Origin: Pelagisphaera sp964404745
GTDB lineage: Bacteria > Verrucomicrobiota > Verrucomicrobiia > Opitutales > Opitutaceae
Assembly (NCBI GenBank): GCA_964404745.1
Contig: CAYOLG010000026.1
Location: forward strand, 1-64,000
Length of the DNA: 64,000 nucleotides
Direction of reading: 5' to 3'
Shown: in pieces, positions 1 through 8,164 of the stretch
Position numbering within the stretch: position 1 is the stretch's first letter
How the letters are laid out: every line of letters begins with the position of its first letter
Notes under the pieces: generated by a model
The model's database searches: none
The model's input: only the letters and a program-made list of their open reading frames with translations
Told to the model about the DNA's origin: nothing
Program-made: the position numbers and the translations under genes

Positions 1-1029
1 GGATTCGACGGCATCCAGTATCGTTCCCACTTGGTCGTCTACGAATGAAACGCAGCCCATGTAAGCTTGCAGCCAGCGGCGAAACAGATCCTTTCCTTCA
101 TGCTTCACCAACATTTTGTAGCGACGAAATCCATACAGTTCCTCATTGCCTAAGGCGCTGGACACATCGTCCAGATCATTCGGGTCGACTTTTGGCAGTT
201 CGATAGAATCCAACGGAAAACGGTCGAAATAGTTTTTCGGAGCGTAAAGGGGCGTATGGGTTCGGATTAGCCCCGTGAACAAAGCGAAAGGCTTGTCGTG
301 ATTCCGCTGGATGACCTCAGCCGACCATTTCGCTCCGAGTTCATCCGCCAATGGGTCCCGATCGTCATCATCGGCATATCGCCAGGGCTTCCCGAACAAA
401 CGCCAACCCGTGTATCCAGGAATCTCATTCGCGGGATCGGCGGGCCAAACGGGAATATCCGAGAGTGGGCCAAAGACATGCTCCCACTTGTAGTCCATGT
501 CGGCATCATCGCCTTCGTAGAGGAAGAGCTGCTGCGGGTGCGGCAAGCGAAAATTCTCCGACTGGCCATCCCAAGGCCATGGTCCGACATCGCCATTGAC
601 GCCATACTCGTCAAACAAGCCGTTTTGGCTTCCATGATAGATCTTGCCCGTACCATAGACGCTGTAGCCGCCTCGGCGAAGATTGTCGTGCAGCGAAACA
701 CTTTCGCGATAGATTCCGTTGTCTTTCCAATTCTCGAACCAGTAGAGGCTGGTGGTTTGCGGATAGAGCCCGAAAATCATACTGGCCCTCGAAGGCGCGC
801 AAAGCGGGTCGTTGGTGTGGGCATTGGTGAAAGTGACCCCTTGTGCCTTGAGACGGTCGATATTCGGGGTCGGCACCAGCGGTTTTCCATCCGGCTGGTA
901 GGGCATGTCGTTCAAGTCATCAACAATGATGAAAACCACATTGGGCTTAGCTAGAGTAGCCGAGGACAGAAAGGAAATCGCTATCAGAATCAGGGCTGCT
1001 ATAGAGCGAGAGGGATTTGCGGGTGTCAT
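1..1029 (-). CDS. Secreted sulfatase (iduronate-2-sulfatase-like), 3' end outside window
   Basis: Formylglycine-dependent sulfatase, expected to hydrolyse sulfate esters outside the cytoplasm. 343 codons are visible and the frame stays open to base 1, so the C-terminus is missing. A signal peptide is seen at residues 1-27, with the likely cleavage after ATLA. The N-terminal metal site (VDDLND) follows, and the sulfatase signature CAPSR has its modifiable Cys at residue 77. The layout, with PNVVFIIVDD and a GKIYHG segment, resembles the iduronate-2-sulfatase-like subfamily. The ATG at 1029 is preceded 5 bases upstream by the stop of the FAD oxidoreductase, so the two are probably co-transcribed. 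The natural substrate cannot be read from sequence. Confidence 0.9.
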   Translation of the reverse strand, partial: MTPANPSRSIAALILIAISFLSSATLAKPNVVFIIVDDLNDMPYQPDGKPLVPTPNIDRLKAQGVTFTNAHTNDPLCAPSRASMIFGLYPQTTSLYWFENWKDNGIYRESVSLHDNLRRGGYSVYGTGKIYHGSQNGLFDEYGVNGDVGPWPWDGQSENFRLPHPQQLFLYEGDDADMDYKWEHVFGPLSDIPVWPADPANEIPGYTGWRLFGKPWRYADDDDRDPLADELGAKWSAEVIQRNHDKPFALFTGLIRTHTPLYAPKNYFDRFPLDSIELPKVDPNDLDDVSSALGNEELYGFRRYKMLVKHEGKDLFRRWLQAYMGCVSFVDDQVGTILDAVES

Positions 1030-1034
1030 AAGAT

Positions 1035-2588
1035 TCAAAAAGGGAAATCCGGTTTGCCAACGGCCTCGAGCAAAATCGACCGCGCATCAGCTGAATCCAG
1101 AGAAGAATCCCTATCTACCTCCNNNNNNNNNNNNNNNNNNNNNNNNNNNNNNNNNNNNNNNNNNNNNNNNNNNNNNNNNNNNNNNNNNNNNNNNNNNNNN
1201 NNNNNNNNNNNNNNNNNNNNNNCGGCGCTCATGGCTTCGATGCAAGGGTTCCCATTCGCATCGGTTGCCAAGCACGATTCGATAGGCTCGTCCAAGTACT
1301 GATTGATTCCCGCGAGGTACTTGCCCACCACCTCTGCACGGACCTTTGCGTTGTCCGTTTCGAATAAGCTGTAGGGCAAATCCAACCCGAAGAGCGTTAT
1401 GGTATGATATCCTTGCTCAATCAATTCTTCCGATAAAATCGAAGTATCCGTCAATGTATGACAATAGATTTCGCCAGGCGGCTTTGAGGGAACCTTTCCA
1501 CTAACGCTTTCCCGATAGCTGATCATCATCTGTTCGTAACCCTCGTCGATATGAACCGTACCCGCGAATGCCTCGGAAGCCTCAAATCGTTTGGAGCGAA
1601 GCTTCGGCAATCGCTTAAGCAAAAGGTTCATTTTGAATCCGGCCCCTTCGACTACAGGTTCGTCGGAAATAGACTCATCCAACAGTTCCTCCAGAATCGG
1701 TCTCGAGACGTTGCAGAGGACGAAACGGGCATCCACTTCCTGAGCGCTTCCGTCCTGTTCGAAGGCTATCGATGAGTGTTTCGGGCCAGGATTGATACGG
1801 CCGACCTTCGCCTTTGTCGCGAAGGTTACCCGTCCGCTTTCTTTGGCAACGGACATTAGGTCTTCGACCAAGGCCCCCATACCGCCCGCCGGAACTTTCC
1901 ACTCGCCCGTTCCTTGGCCAATGACGTGGTACAGAAAGCATCGATTTTGCATGAGTGTGGGATCATGGGGAAAGGTGGATACACCGATCCGTCCATCCGT
2001 GAAGACGCTGCCGCGAATTAGGTCATCCGAAATCAGCCGCTCGATAACCTCCCCAAGCGGTTCTTCGATCAACGCCTCCCAAGCTTCCTCGCCTTTACCG
2101 TCCAAACGGCGGCGTAGCTGTTTCCTACTTATCAAGGGCGCGGTCAAACTTGGCCAAACGACCGAGGCCAGGCATTCCTGCATCTCCTGCAACTCGAGAT
2201 AGCCTCGATAATCTTTTTCACTTCCAGTGAGCTCGATAAACGCAGCCCGATTGAACTCCGAATCATCGTTGCTTAGTAGCAACTCCCTGAATGTTCCGTT
2301 TTCCAGGACAGGGGTCCAGGAGGCCGTCTTTCTCGTTTTGAGCCGCAGCCCCAATCCGAGATCTTTGATGATCTTTTCCGGAAAGAGACTAACCAGATAC
2401 GAGTAGGCAGAAAGCCGGGCATCCATTCCGGGGAACACCCGTTTTGACTGGGTGGCCCCTCCAATCTCAGCATTGCGCTCCAAGACTAGCACCGATAATC
2501 CGGCCTTTGCCAAATAGCAGGCGGATACCAATCCGTTGTGTCCACCTCCAACGACGACGACGTCATACTGCGACTTAATACCAGGCAT
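1035..2588 (-). CDS. FAD-dependent oxidoreductase, phytoene desaturase/PYROXD2-like, interrupted by assembly gap
   Basis: Flavoprotein of the NAD(P)/FAD-dependent amine-oxidase/phytoene dehydrogenase-like superfamily. Residues about 8-30 form the dinucleotide-binding fold (VVVVGGGHNG), followed by an ERNAEIGG segment typical for the FAD ribose contact. There is no signal peptide, so it is probably cytoplasmic. A 100-N gap (1123-1222) removes part of the C-terminal FAD-binding region. After the gap only the frame ending in GKPDFPF is open, so the terminus is plausible but its register is not proven. It lies immediately upstream of the sulfatase with a 5-base spacing. The substrate is unknown: members act on carotenoids or on sugars and sterols, so no reaction is assigned. 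Confidence 0.8.
   Translation of the reverse strand: MPGIKSQYDVVVVGGGHNGLVSACYLAKAGLSVLVLERNAEIGGATQSKRVFPGMDARLSAYSYLVSLFPEKIIKDLGLGLRLKTRKTASWTPVLENGTFRELLLSNDDSEFNRAAFIELTGSEKDYRGYLELQEMQECLASVVWPSLTAPLISRKQLRRRLDGKGEEAWEALIEEPLGEVIERLISDDLIRGSVFTDGRIGVSTFPHDPTLMQNRCFLYHVIGQGTGEWKVPAGGMGALVEDLMSVAKESGRVTFATKAKVGRINPGPKHSSIAFEQDGSAQEVDARFVLCNVSRPILEELLDESISDEPVVEGAGFKMNLLLKRLPKLRSKRFEASEAFAGTVHIDEGYEQMMISYRESVSGKVPSKPPGEIYCHTLTDTSILSEELIEQGYHTITLFGLDLPYSLFETDNAKVRAEVVGKYLAGINQYLDEPIESCLATDANGNPCIEAMSAXXXXXXXXXXXXXXXXXXXXXXXXXXXXXXXXXXEVDRDSSLDSADARSILLEAVGKPDFPF
1123..1222. other. Assembly gap (100 N)
   Basis: Exactly 100 N inside the FAD oxidoreductase gene. It is a scaffolding placeholder. 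Family members carry roughly 80-90 residues here including the C-terminal FAD motif, so the real missing length is probably larger than 100 bases. Confidence 0.95.
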
Positions 2589-2708
2589 GTTTAGAGGTAT
2601 CCTGCACCCGGATATTCAAAAGCCAAGGACAAGGATCCAACATGAGGTCACATGCCATCCTCGACTCATCAGATTGGCCGTTCAGCCTAGGCCAAGTCTT
2701 TTTAGATT

Positions 2709-2778
2709 GTAGAAGCGGCTTTATGCCGCGAACTATGACCTAAGAATCGCGGTCCACGCAAAGCGGGACCGCTCCTAC
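2709..2778. repeat. REP-like inverted pair (GTAG...CTAC)
   Basis: Starts with GTAG at 2709 and ends with CTAC at 2775-2778. Each half carries its own hairpin: GCGGC/GCCGC around a TTTAT loop on the left and GCGGTCC/GGGACCGC on the right. It lies between two divergent genes, so it may sit in or next to promoter DNA. Confidence 0.6.
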
Positions 2779-2798
2779 ACCAATATTAAATTCTAAGT

Positions 2799-3669
2799 AT
2801 GCCCTCGAATTCTCGATTCCTCGCACTAGCCTCAATAGCCGTTCTCGGCAGCTCGCTGAGCCTCACTCCCCTCCTCGCTAACGACATCGCCGAGATTCCC
2901 GAATTCATGGGGGACTGGTCGGGCGAGTGGACCAATCCCAAGGGCGGCTATTATCGTAACAGTTTCAAGCTCATGGCTCGTGTAGTGGGAAAAGGCGATG
3001 ACACCTACGAAGTGCAGTTCGTTGAGGAATTCGACAAGCGCGTTCGCCCCTACCTCGTCGCCACCGCTCGCCCTCAGGGAAACAGGCTGGTTATGCAATC
3101 AGGCGATTGGAAAGCCACCTTCAGCAACGGCGTCTGCAAAGGCTCGGGGATTCCCATCGCCGGAGAGTTGATGGAGTTTGAATTGAAGAAAATCCAACGT
3201 GTTTCTCCGACAATGGGGAAAGCCCCTCCGGCCGATGCCATAGTCCTCTACGACGGTTCCAGCCTCGATGCTTGGAAAATGGGTTCCGATTCTGGCAAGG
3301 GAGCCTCCTGGAAAATCGAGAAAAATGGGGATCTCACTTCCGTTCCCGCTGATCCAGGCAGCCGCGAGCGAAATAACTTGTATACAAAAAGCGACTTCGA
3401 AGCGTGCCGATTGCATCTTGAGTTTAAAGTGCCCTACGAGCCGGAAAACCGATTTCAGCACCGGGCCAACAGCGGCGTGTTTTTCCAAAACACCTACGAA
3501 GTGCAGATCNNNNNNNNNNNNNNNNNNNNNNNNNNNNNNNNNNNNNNNNNNNNNNNNNNNNNNNNNNNNNNNNNNNNNNNNNNNNNNNNNNNNNNNNNNN
3601 NNNNNNNNNTGGCTGCAAGATCACGGTCACCAAATCAGTTTCAGGAATATCTGGATACAGGAGTTGTAG
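2799..3669 (+). CDS. Secreted DUF1080 (3-keto-disaccharide hydrolase) protein, interrupted by assembly gap
   Basis: Exported protein of the DUF1080 family, a concanavalin-like fold often annotated 3-keto-disaccharide hydrolase and common in Verrucomicrobia and Planctomycetes beside Gfo/Idh/MocA enzymes. Signal peptide 1-27 (LTPLLA), a first beta-rich domain at about 30-135, then DUF1080 from about 143 (VLYDGSSLDAWK, FQHRANSGVFF). The gap at 3510-3609 interrupts it. The family C-terminus WLQDHG...FRNIWIQEL is read in a different frame from 3610 to the stop at 3669, so I end the gene there. The in-frame continuation to 3695 is a gap artefact. It is convergent with the oxidoreductase downstream. 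Confidence 0.85.
3510..3609. other. Assembly gap (100 N), wrong length
   Basis: Placeholder of 100 N. The sequences on each side belong to one DUF1080 protein but sit in different frames if 100 bases are assumed, so the true gap cannot be 100 bases. Family members have roughly 80 residues between the two flanks, suggesting about 250 bases are missing. Confidence 0.95.
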
Positions 3670-3691
3670 ATTTCAATTGGCAGCGGCCAAG

Positions 3692-3758
3692 GTAGGGAGA
3701 ACCGTCCTGGTCCTCCTTTTGCAAAAAGTTTTTGGAGGAGCGAGCCGCTCCTCCCTAC
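3692..3758. repeat. REP-like inverted pair (GTAGGGAG...CTCCCTAC)
   Basis: GTAGGGAG at 3692 pairs with CTCCCTAC ending at 3758, with inner GG(T)CCTCC/GGAGGAGC stems. It lies between the convergent DUF1080 and Gfo/Idh/MocA genes, where it could also serve as a bidirectional terminator. Confidence 0.65.
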
Positions 3759-3790
3759 CCAAGAATACCGAAGAACGGTGACGAATATCG

Positions 3791-5119
3791 TCATCCTGGC
3801 ATGCGCCATTCCCCGCGGCCAGGGCTGCCTAGCAAGCCATTAGCGGGCTCGTCGTCGATGATGCGTTCCCGTTTGGCATCCCAAGAAATCGGGCGTTCAA
3901 GTCGGTAAGCCATGTTGGCTAGGATGCACATGCTAGCCACACGGTGTCCGGACTCTATGTCCATGACCGGCTGTTCACGGGTCTTTATGCAATCCAGCCA
4001 ATTGGCCAAATTCAGATCATGGGCCGGCACACCCTTGGGCAAGGCGTAGGCCATCCCATTGGCATTGGCGAAGTCCACGACTTGTTCGTCAGGAAAAACG
4101 CGACCGTCCCCTCCACGTACAATGGTCTCCCCCTTGGTACCATGATAGACCGCTCCAAACTGAAAATCCGCGGCTTGAATCCCCGGTTGAGCCCAATGGA
4201 TCGTTATGTCCGGGCGCTCAAACTCATAGGTCACTTCGAAATTCGTGGGGCAATTCCATAAGCCGCTCTCAGGAATCTTTCCGCTCGCTTCTATGCGACT
4301 AGGTCCGGTTCGATCCAGTCCTAAAAACCAGGATACAAGATTGAATACGTGAGCGCCGCGATCGCGAATTTGCCCACCGCCCAAATCCAGCATCCAACGG
4401 AAATTCCGATGGCAGTAGTCGGGATTGTAAGCCCGTCCCGCAGCCGGTCCCAGCCATAGATCCCAGTCGAGATTCGCGGGAGGCTTCATCGCGTTCATGG
4501 GATCGCCGCCGACTGGATTGTCATTGTGCCAGCACTCCACTCGGGTAACCCGACCGATATTCCCCTCTTGTAGAAATTTTCTCAATACCGCCGCTCCCGG
4601 GTGATGGCGCCCTTGCGAACCCACTTGGATGACCCGCTTGTAGCGATTGGCCGCATCGACCATAGCCCGGCCTTCTTCTATGTATTTGCAAGCCGGCTTT
4701 TCTACATAGACGTCCTTCCCCGCCTGGCAGGCGTGAACGGTCATCAATCCGTGCCAATGATCGGGAGTAGCAATAACCACCGCGTCGATATCCTTGCTGT
4801 CGAGTAACTCGCGATAGTCGGAATAGATGGCTATCTTCCGATCGAATCGGGCCGCCGCATTTTGAGCGTGTTCGGAATCCACGTCGCACACCGCGCCCAC
4901 GTTGTCGGGGATGCCCTTCAAGTGACTGCTCCCTTTGCCGCCTACTCCAATATGTCCCGTTACAATCCGGTCGTTCGCGCCCGGCTTTCCATCCCTGGCT
5001 AGGACGCCACTAGAAACGATCATCGGAAATGCCGCAGCGGTTCCCGCAATGAAGGACCGTCGGGAAAGCTCGCTAGCTCTGGATTTTTTCGAGGGCGGGG
5101 TATCTGAGGGGTTAGCCAT
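3791..5119 (-). CDS. Tat-exported Gfo/Idh/MocA family oxidoreductase
   Basis: NAD(P)-dependent sugar oxidoreductase of the Gfo/Idh/MocA family, likely acting on sugars in the periplasm. I start it at 5119 (MANPSDTPP...) because a twin-arginine signal (SRRSF followed by a hydrophobic AGTAAAFPMIVSSG stretch) then sits about 20 residues from the N-terminus. The longer open frame to 5227 adds no recognisable sequence. The Rossmann fold follows (GHIGVGGKG), then the family motif VEKPACKY, whose Lys is catalytic in relatives, and a C-terminal domain with WMLDLGGGQIRDRGAH. Tat export of folded, cofactor-loaded enzyme is typical for this subgroup. It is convergent with the DUF1080 gene, a pairing seen often in these phyla. 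Confidence 0.88.
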   Translation of the reverse strand: MANPSDTPPSKKSRASELSRRSFIAGTAAAFPMIVSSGVLARDGKPGANDRIVTGHIGVGGKGSSHLKGIPDNVGAVCDVDSEHAQNAAARFDRKIAIYSDYRELLDSKDIDAVVIATPDHWHGLMTVHACQAGKDVYVEKPACKYIEEGRAMVDAANRYKRVIQVGSQGRHHPGAAVLRKFLQEGNIGRVTRVECWHNDNPVGGDPMNAMKPPANLDWDLWLGPAAGRAYNPDYCHRNFRWMLDLGGGQIRDRGAHVFNLVSWFLGLDRTGPSRIEASGKIPESGLWNCPTNFEVTYEFERPDITIHWAQPGIQAADFQFGAVYHGTKGETIVRGGDGRVFPDEQVVDFANANGMAYALPKGVPAHDLNLANWLDCIKTREQPVMDIESGHRVASMCILANMAYRLERPISWDAKRERIIDDEPANGLLGSPGRGEWRMPG

Positions 5120-5235
5120 ACTGTGAACGGTACTCTGAAAAGCTAAAAAGTGTCGAGTTCGTTTATCAGGTTGCGGAGGATTGGCGCTTTTCGTTATCAA
5201 TCCTAGATATCGACTAGAGAGTACCATATTTCGGT

Positions 5236-5271
5236 GGGACGCGACGTCCCCGGCGCGTCAGTCTTATCCAC
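5236..5271. repeat. Degenerate REP-like hairpin region
   Basis: GGGACG and CGTCCC form a 6-bp stem with a 3-base loop (5236-5250), followed by a second weak palindrome CCACGCCGTGG. Neither half has a clear GTAG head. It lies between the divergent oxidoreductase and sulfatase genes. Confidence 0.3.
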
Positions 5272-5314
5272 GCCGTGGACGGTCCGATCCACCTCTCTCA
5301 ATAAATTCTAATCT

Positions 5315-6778
5315 ATGCCACTAAATCGTATTTCCCTCCTAGTTTTCTGTTCTATCGCATCGATCGTTGCCGGTCATGCGGCCCATCACGAAAAGGCGCC
5401 CCAAGCCCTCCGGCCCCACATCGTCTTTATCTTAGCCGACGATATGGGCTACGGCGATCTCAAGGCTTACAATCCTCAGAGCAAAATTCCTACACCCCAT
5501 CTAAATCGCCTAGCTAGCGAAGGGCTGATCTTCACCGATGCCCATTCCGGCGGATCGACCTGCAAGCCATCACGCTACGCCCTATTCACCGGTCGCTTTT
5601 CTGCCCGAAAGCAAAGACTCAATGACAAAGAAGGCCCCATCCTCGATGCGGGCCGTGCCACCATCGCCAGCCTACTTCGGGACAACGGCTACCAAACGGC
5701 CATGGTAGGCAAATGGCATCTCGGCTTCGACCAAAAGGGTCTGGAGACCGGCAAGGAGATCAATGGATTCGCCTTCGACTTTGACCAGCCGCTGACCGGT
5801 GGGCCGGTCGATCGAGGCTTCGAATCCCTATTTGGGATGCATGCCTCGCTCGATATCCCACCCTACTTTTATATCGAGAATCGAACGCCAACGATGGCTC
5901 CCACAGAAACGATCGGAGACCGGACCAGCGTCGGCGGGCCAGAAGACTGGACCCGCATTCAAGGGGAGTTTTGGCGCGGTGGAGCCGTCGCTCCTGATTT
6001 TAAGCATATCGAAGTGACGCCGCGATTCGCCAACGAAGCCAGTAAGGTGATTGAATCCCGCGATACAAGCCGCCCGCTGTTTCTCTATCTCGCTCTCCCC
6101 TCCCCGCACACGCCTTGGCTACCAACCGAGGAGTTTGTCGGCAAGAGCGGGGCTGGCATGTACGGCGATTTTGTCATGCAGGTGGATGCCGTGGTTGGGC
6201 TGGTAATGGCCAGCCTTGAAAAGGCCGGCATCAGTAACAATACACTCGTCTTTTTCACCAGCGACAACGGACCGGTCTGGTACGACAAAGACGCCGAACG
6301 CTTCGGGCATCAATCCACTGGGCCTCTCCTGGGAGCCAAAGGCAGTGCCTGGGAAGGGGGGCATCGCATGCCGTTTATTGCCCGTTGGCCAGACAAGATT
6401 GAGGCTAGTTCACGAAGCGACCACACCATTTCATTTGTCGACGTTTTTGCAACCTTCGCGGATCTGGCCGGACAGGAGAGTCTCGCTGAAGGAGCCGCCA
6501 AAGACAGTGTAAGCTTTCTGCCCGTAATGCTGGATCATGATGGAAACCACGAATCCAGAAGACCCATACTTCACAGCGACAAAGTTATACGCGACGGCGA
6601 TTGGAAATTAATCGACACAAAGCGGAGCCGCGGCTTTACATCCGATCGGAGCAAGGACTACGGCATCGAGCTCTTCAACCTGGCCGAGGATCTTTCGGAA
6701 ACGAACAACCTCATCGATCGGATGCCGGAAAAAGCGGAATACCTTCGAATGAAAATCAAGCAGATCCTGGGTGAATAA
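5315..6778 (+). CDS. Secreted arylsulfatase A-like sulfatase
   Basis: Type I sulfatase, 487 residues, a normal length. Signal peptide at about 1-23 (GHAA), metal-binding ADDMGYGD at 41-48, and signature CKPSR with the formylglycine Cys at 83. Downstream are the second metal site in FFTSDNGP and the GAKGSAWEGGHRMP segment that supplies substrate-contacting Lys/His in arylsulfatase A relatives. It is expected in the periplasm or outside the cell, releasing sulfate from sulfated glycans. It sits on the + strand upstream of dgoD (171-base gap) and divergently from the Tat oxidoreductase, so desulfation followed by sugar oxidation is a plausible shared purpose. Confidence in family is high; the substrate is unknown. 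Confidence 0.93.
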   Translation: MPLNRISLLVFCSIASIVAGHAAHHEKAPQALRPHIVFILADDMGYGDLKAYNPQSKIPTPHLNRLASEGLIFTDAHSGGSTCKPSRYALFTGRFSARKQRLNDKEGPILDAGRATIASLLRDNGYQTAMVGKWHLGFDQKGLETGKEINGFAFDFDQPLTGGPVDRGFESLFGMHASLDIPPYFYIENRTPTMAPTETIGDRTSVGGPEDWTRIQGEFWRGGAVAPDFKHIEVTPRFANEASKVIESRDTSRPLFLYLALPSPHTPWLPTEEFVGKSGAGMYGDFVMQVDAVVGLVMASLEKAGISNNTLVFFTSDNGPVWYDKDAERFGHQSTGPLLGAKGSAWEGGHRMPFIARWPDKIEASSRSDHTISFVDVFATFADLAGQESLAEGAAKDSVSFLPVMLDHDGNHESRRPILHSDKVIRDGDWKLIDTKRSRGFTSDRSKDYGIELFNLAEDLSETNNLIDRMPEKAEYLRMKIKQILGE

Positions 6779-6800
6779 AGCGCTAACCGCCCGCTTACGC

Positions 6801-6880
6801 TCGAGGACGCGAAAGACGCTGAGGAATTACAAAGCATTCGTTTCTTTCTTTGCGGTCTTCGCGATCTTTGCGGTTCATCA
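6801..6880. repeat. Dispersed intergenic phrase repeat (GCGAAAGACGC / GCGGTCTTCGCG type)
   Basis: The gap between sulfatase and dgoD contains GACGCGAAAGACGCTGAGG and, inverted, GCGGTCTTCGCGATC followed by TTTGCGGTTC. I recognise such wording as a recurrent intergenic sequence in many environmental bacterial assemblies. It is not convincingly coding: a 60-codon frame through it has no family resemblance. Confidence 0.35.
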
Positions 6881-6949
6881 ATCTGATTATTTTTTCTGCT
6901 CTCTATATGCTTTTCTTAGTAGTCGACTACCTGTTTATTGCCTCTCCCT

Positions 6950-8101
6950 ATGAAAATTACCTCCCTTACCCTCTACAAAGTGAAGCCTCGCTGGGTGTTC
7001 CTAAAAGTGGATACCGATGAAGGCCTGTCCGGCTGGGGAGAACCCATTTTAGAAGGCAGACCCAATGCTTCCATCGCCATGGTAAAGGAACTGGAACGCC
7101 AGTTGATTGGAGAAGATCCCCGTCAGATCGAACGAATTTTTCAGCAGCTCTATCGCGGCGGATTCTATCGAGGAGGCGAGATTCAGATGAGCGCTATCTC
7201 CGGTATCGAGCAAGCGCTTTGGGATATCAAAGGGAAGGCCATGGGCGTTCCGGTTTACGAGTTGATGGGCGGTGCGGTTCGCAGCAAGATCAAAGCCTAT
7301 GCTTGGGTAGGCGGCGACGATCCCGAAAAAGCGGATCAAGATGCGAAAAAACGGCTTAAGCAAGGGTTTCTGAATCTGAAAATGAACGCTACCGGTCCTT
7401 GCGAACGGATAGGAGACTACGGGGAAATCGACGCCGCGGTGGATCGCTTGGCCCGGGTTCGAGCCATTGTCGGAGAAAAGGTGGGAATCGCCGTCGATTT
7501 TCATGGTCGTGTCCACAAATCGATGGCCAAGACATTGGTCAAGGCCATGGAACCTTACCGCCCGCTATTCTATGAAGAACCACTGCTTCCGGAGCACCTG
7601 GATTTTCTTCCCGAACTCGCTCGCTACACCACCGTCCCCCTCGCTACCGGTGAGCGACTGTATGGCAGGTGGGACTATAAGCAGCTCATTACTCAAGGAA
7701 CCATCGATATCGTCCAACCCGATCTCTCCCACACAGGCGGCATTTGGGAAGGACGGAAAATCGCCGCTATGGCGGAGGCTTATGACATTGGGGTCGCTCC
7801 ACACTGCCCACTGGGTCCGCTAGCCCTGGCCAGCTCGTTGCAGCTCGACGCCTGCACGCCCAATTTCGTCATTCAGGAAACGTCACTGAAAATGCAGTAC
7901 AACGAATCAGGCGATCTACTGGACTACGTTAAGAACAAGGAAGTGTTCAGTGTAGAAGAGAGCTACATCGACTTGCCCAAGCTTCCCGGGCTAGGAGTCG
8001 ACATCGACGAGGAAGCCGTCATAGAAGCAGACAAGGAAGGTTTCGACTGGTCTCAGCCCAACCGCTGGCACTATGAAGACGGCTCCATTGCCGAGTGGTG
8101 A
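6950..8101 (+). CDS. dgoD: D-galactonate dehydratase
   Basis: Enolase-superfamily enzyme (mandelate racemase/muconate lactonizing fold) that dehydrates D-galactonate to 2-keto-3-deoxy-D-galactonate. 383 residues, collinear with the E. coli protein as I recall it from start to the terminal (D/N)(G/S)S(I/V)AEW. Metal ligands D183, E209 and E235 and acid/base residues H185 and H285 fall at the same numbers as in E. coli DgoD. The start is the ATG at 6950 (MKIT); an upstream TTG at 6938 would add four residues only. It points to oxidative (De Ley-Doudoroff type) galactose use. No KDGal kinase or aldolase lies in the window. It follows a sulfatase and is convergent with an MFS transporter. Confidence 0.92.
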   Translation: MKITSLTLYKVKPRWVFLKVDTDEGLSGWGEPILEGRPNASIAMVKELERQLIGEDPRQIERIFQQLYRGGFYRGGEIQMSAISGIEQALWDIKGKAMGVPVYELMGGAVRSKIKAYAWVGGDDPEKADQDAKKRLKQGFLNLKMNATGPCERIGDYGEIDAAVDRLARVRAIVGEKVGIAVDFHGRVHKSMAKTLVKAMEPYRPLFYEEPLLPEHLDFLPELARYTTVPLATGERLYGRWDYKQLITQGTIDIVQPDLSHTGGIWEGRKIAAMAEAYDIGVAPHCPLGPLALASSLQLDACTPNFVIQETSLKMQYNESGDLLDYVKNKEVFSVEESYIDLPKLPGLGVDIDEEAVIEADKEGFDWSQPNRWHYEDGSIAEW

Positions 8102-8108
8102 GATAAAG

Positions 8109-8159
8109 GTAGCACAGGCTTCCAGCCTGTGTCCAAAACAGGCAAGATGCCTGTTCTAC
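8109..8159. repeat. REP-like inverted pair (GTAGCACAGGC...CTAC)
   Basis: GTAG at 8109-8112, hairpin CACAGGC/GCCTGTG with a TTCCA loop, a short spacer, then hairpin ACAGGC/GCCTGT with an AAGAT loop and a closing CTAC at 8156-8159. It fills the 63-base gap between the converging dgoD and MFS genes. It has the same stem family as 27985-28044 and 23735-23834. Confidence 0.7.
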
Positions 8160-8164
8160 CCTTG

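Noticed and set aside
3610..3695. C-terminal tail AARSRSPNQFQEYLDTG of the DUF1080 protein
   Set aside because: It arises only if the N run is taken as exactly 100 bases; another frame gives the true family C-terminus.
6771..6953. 60-codon frame overlapping the sulfatase stop
   Set aside because: Runs through the dispersed phrase repeat, low complexity, overlaps the dgoD start.
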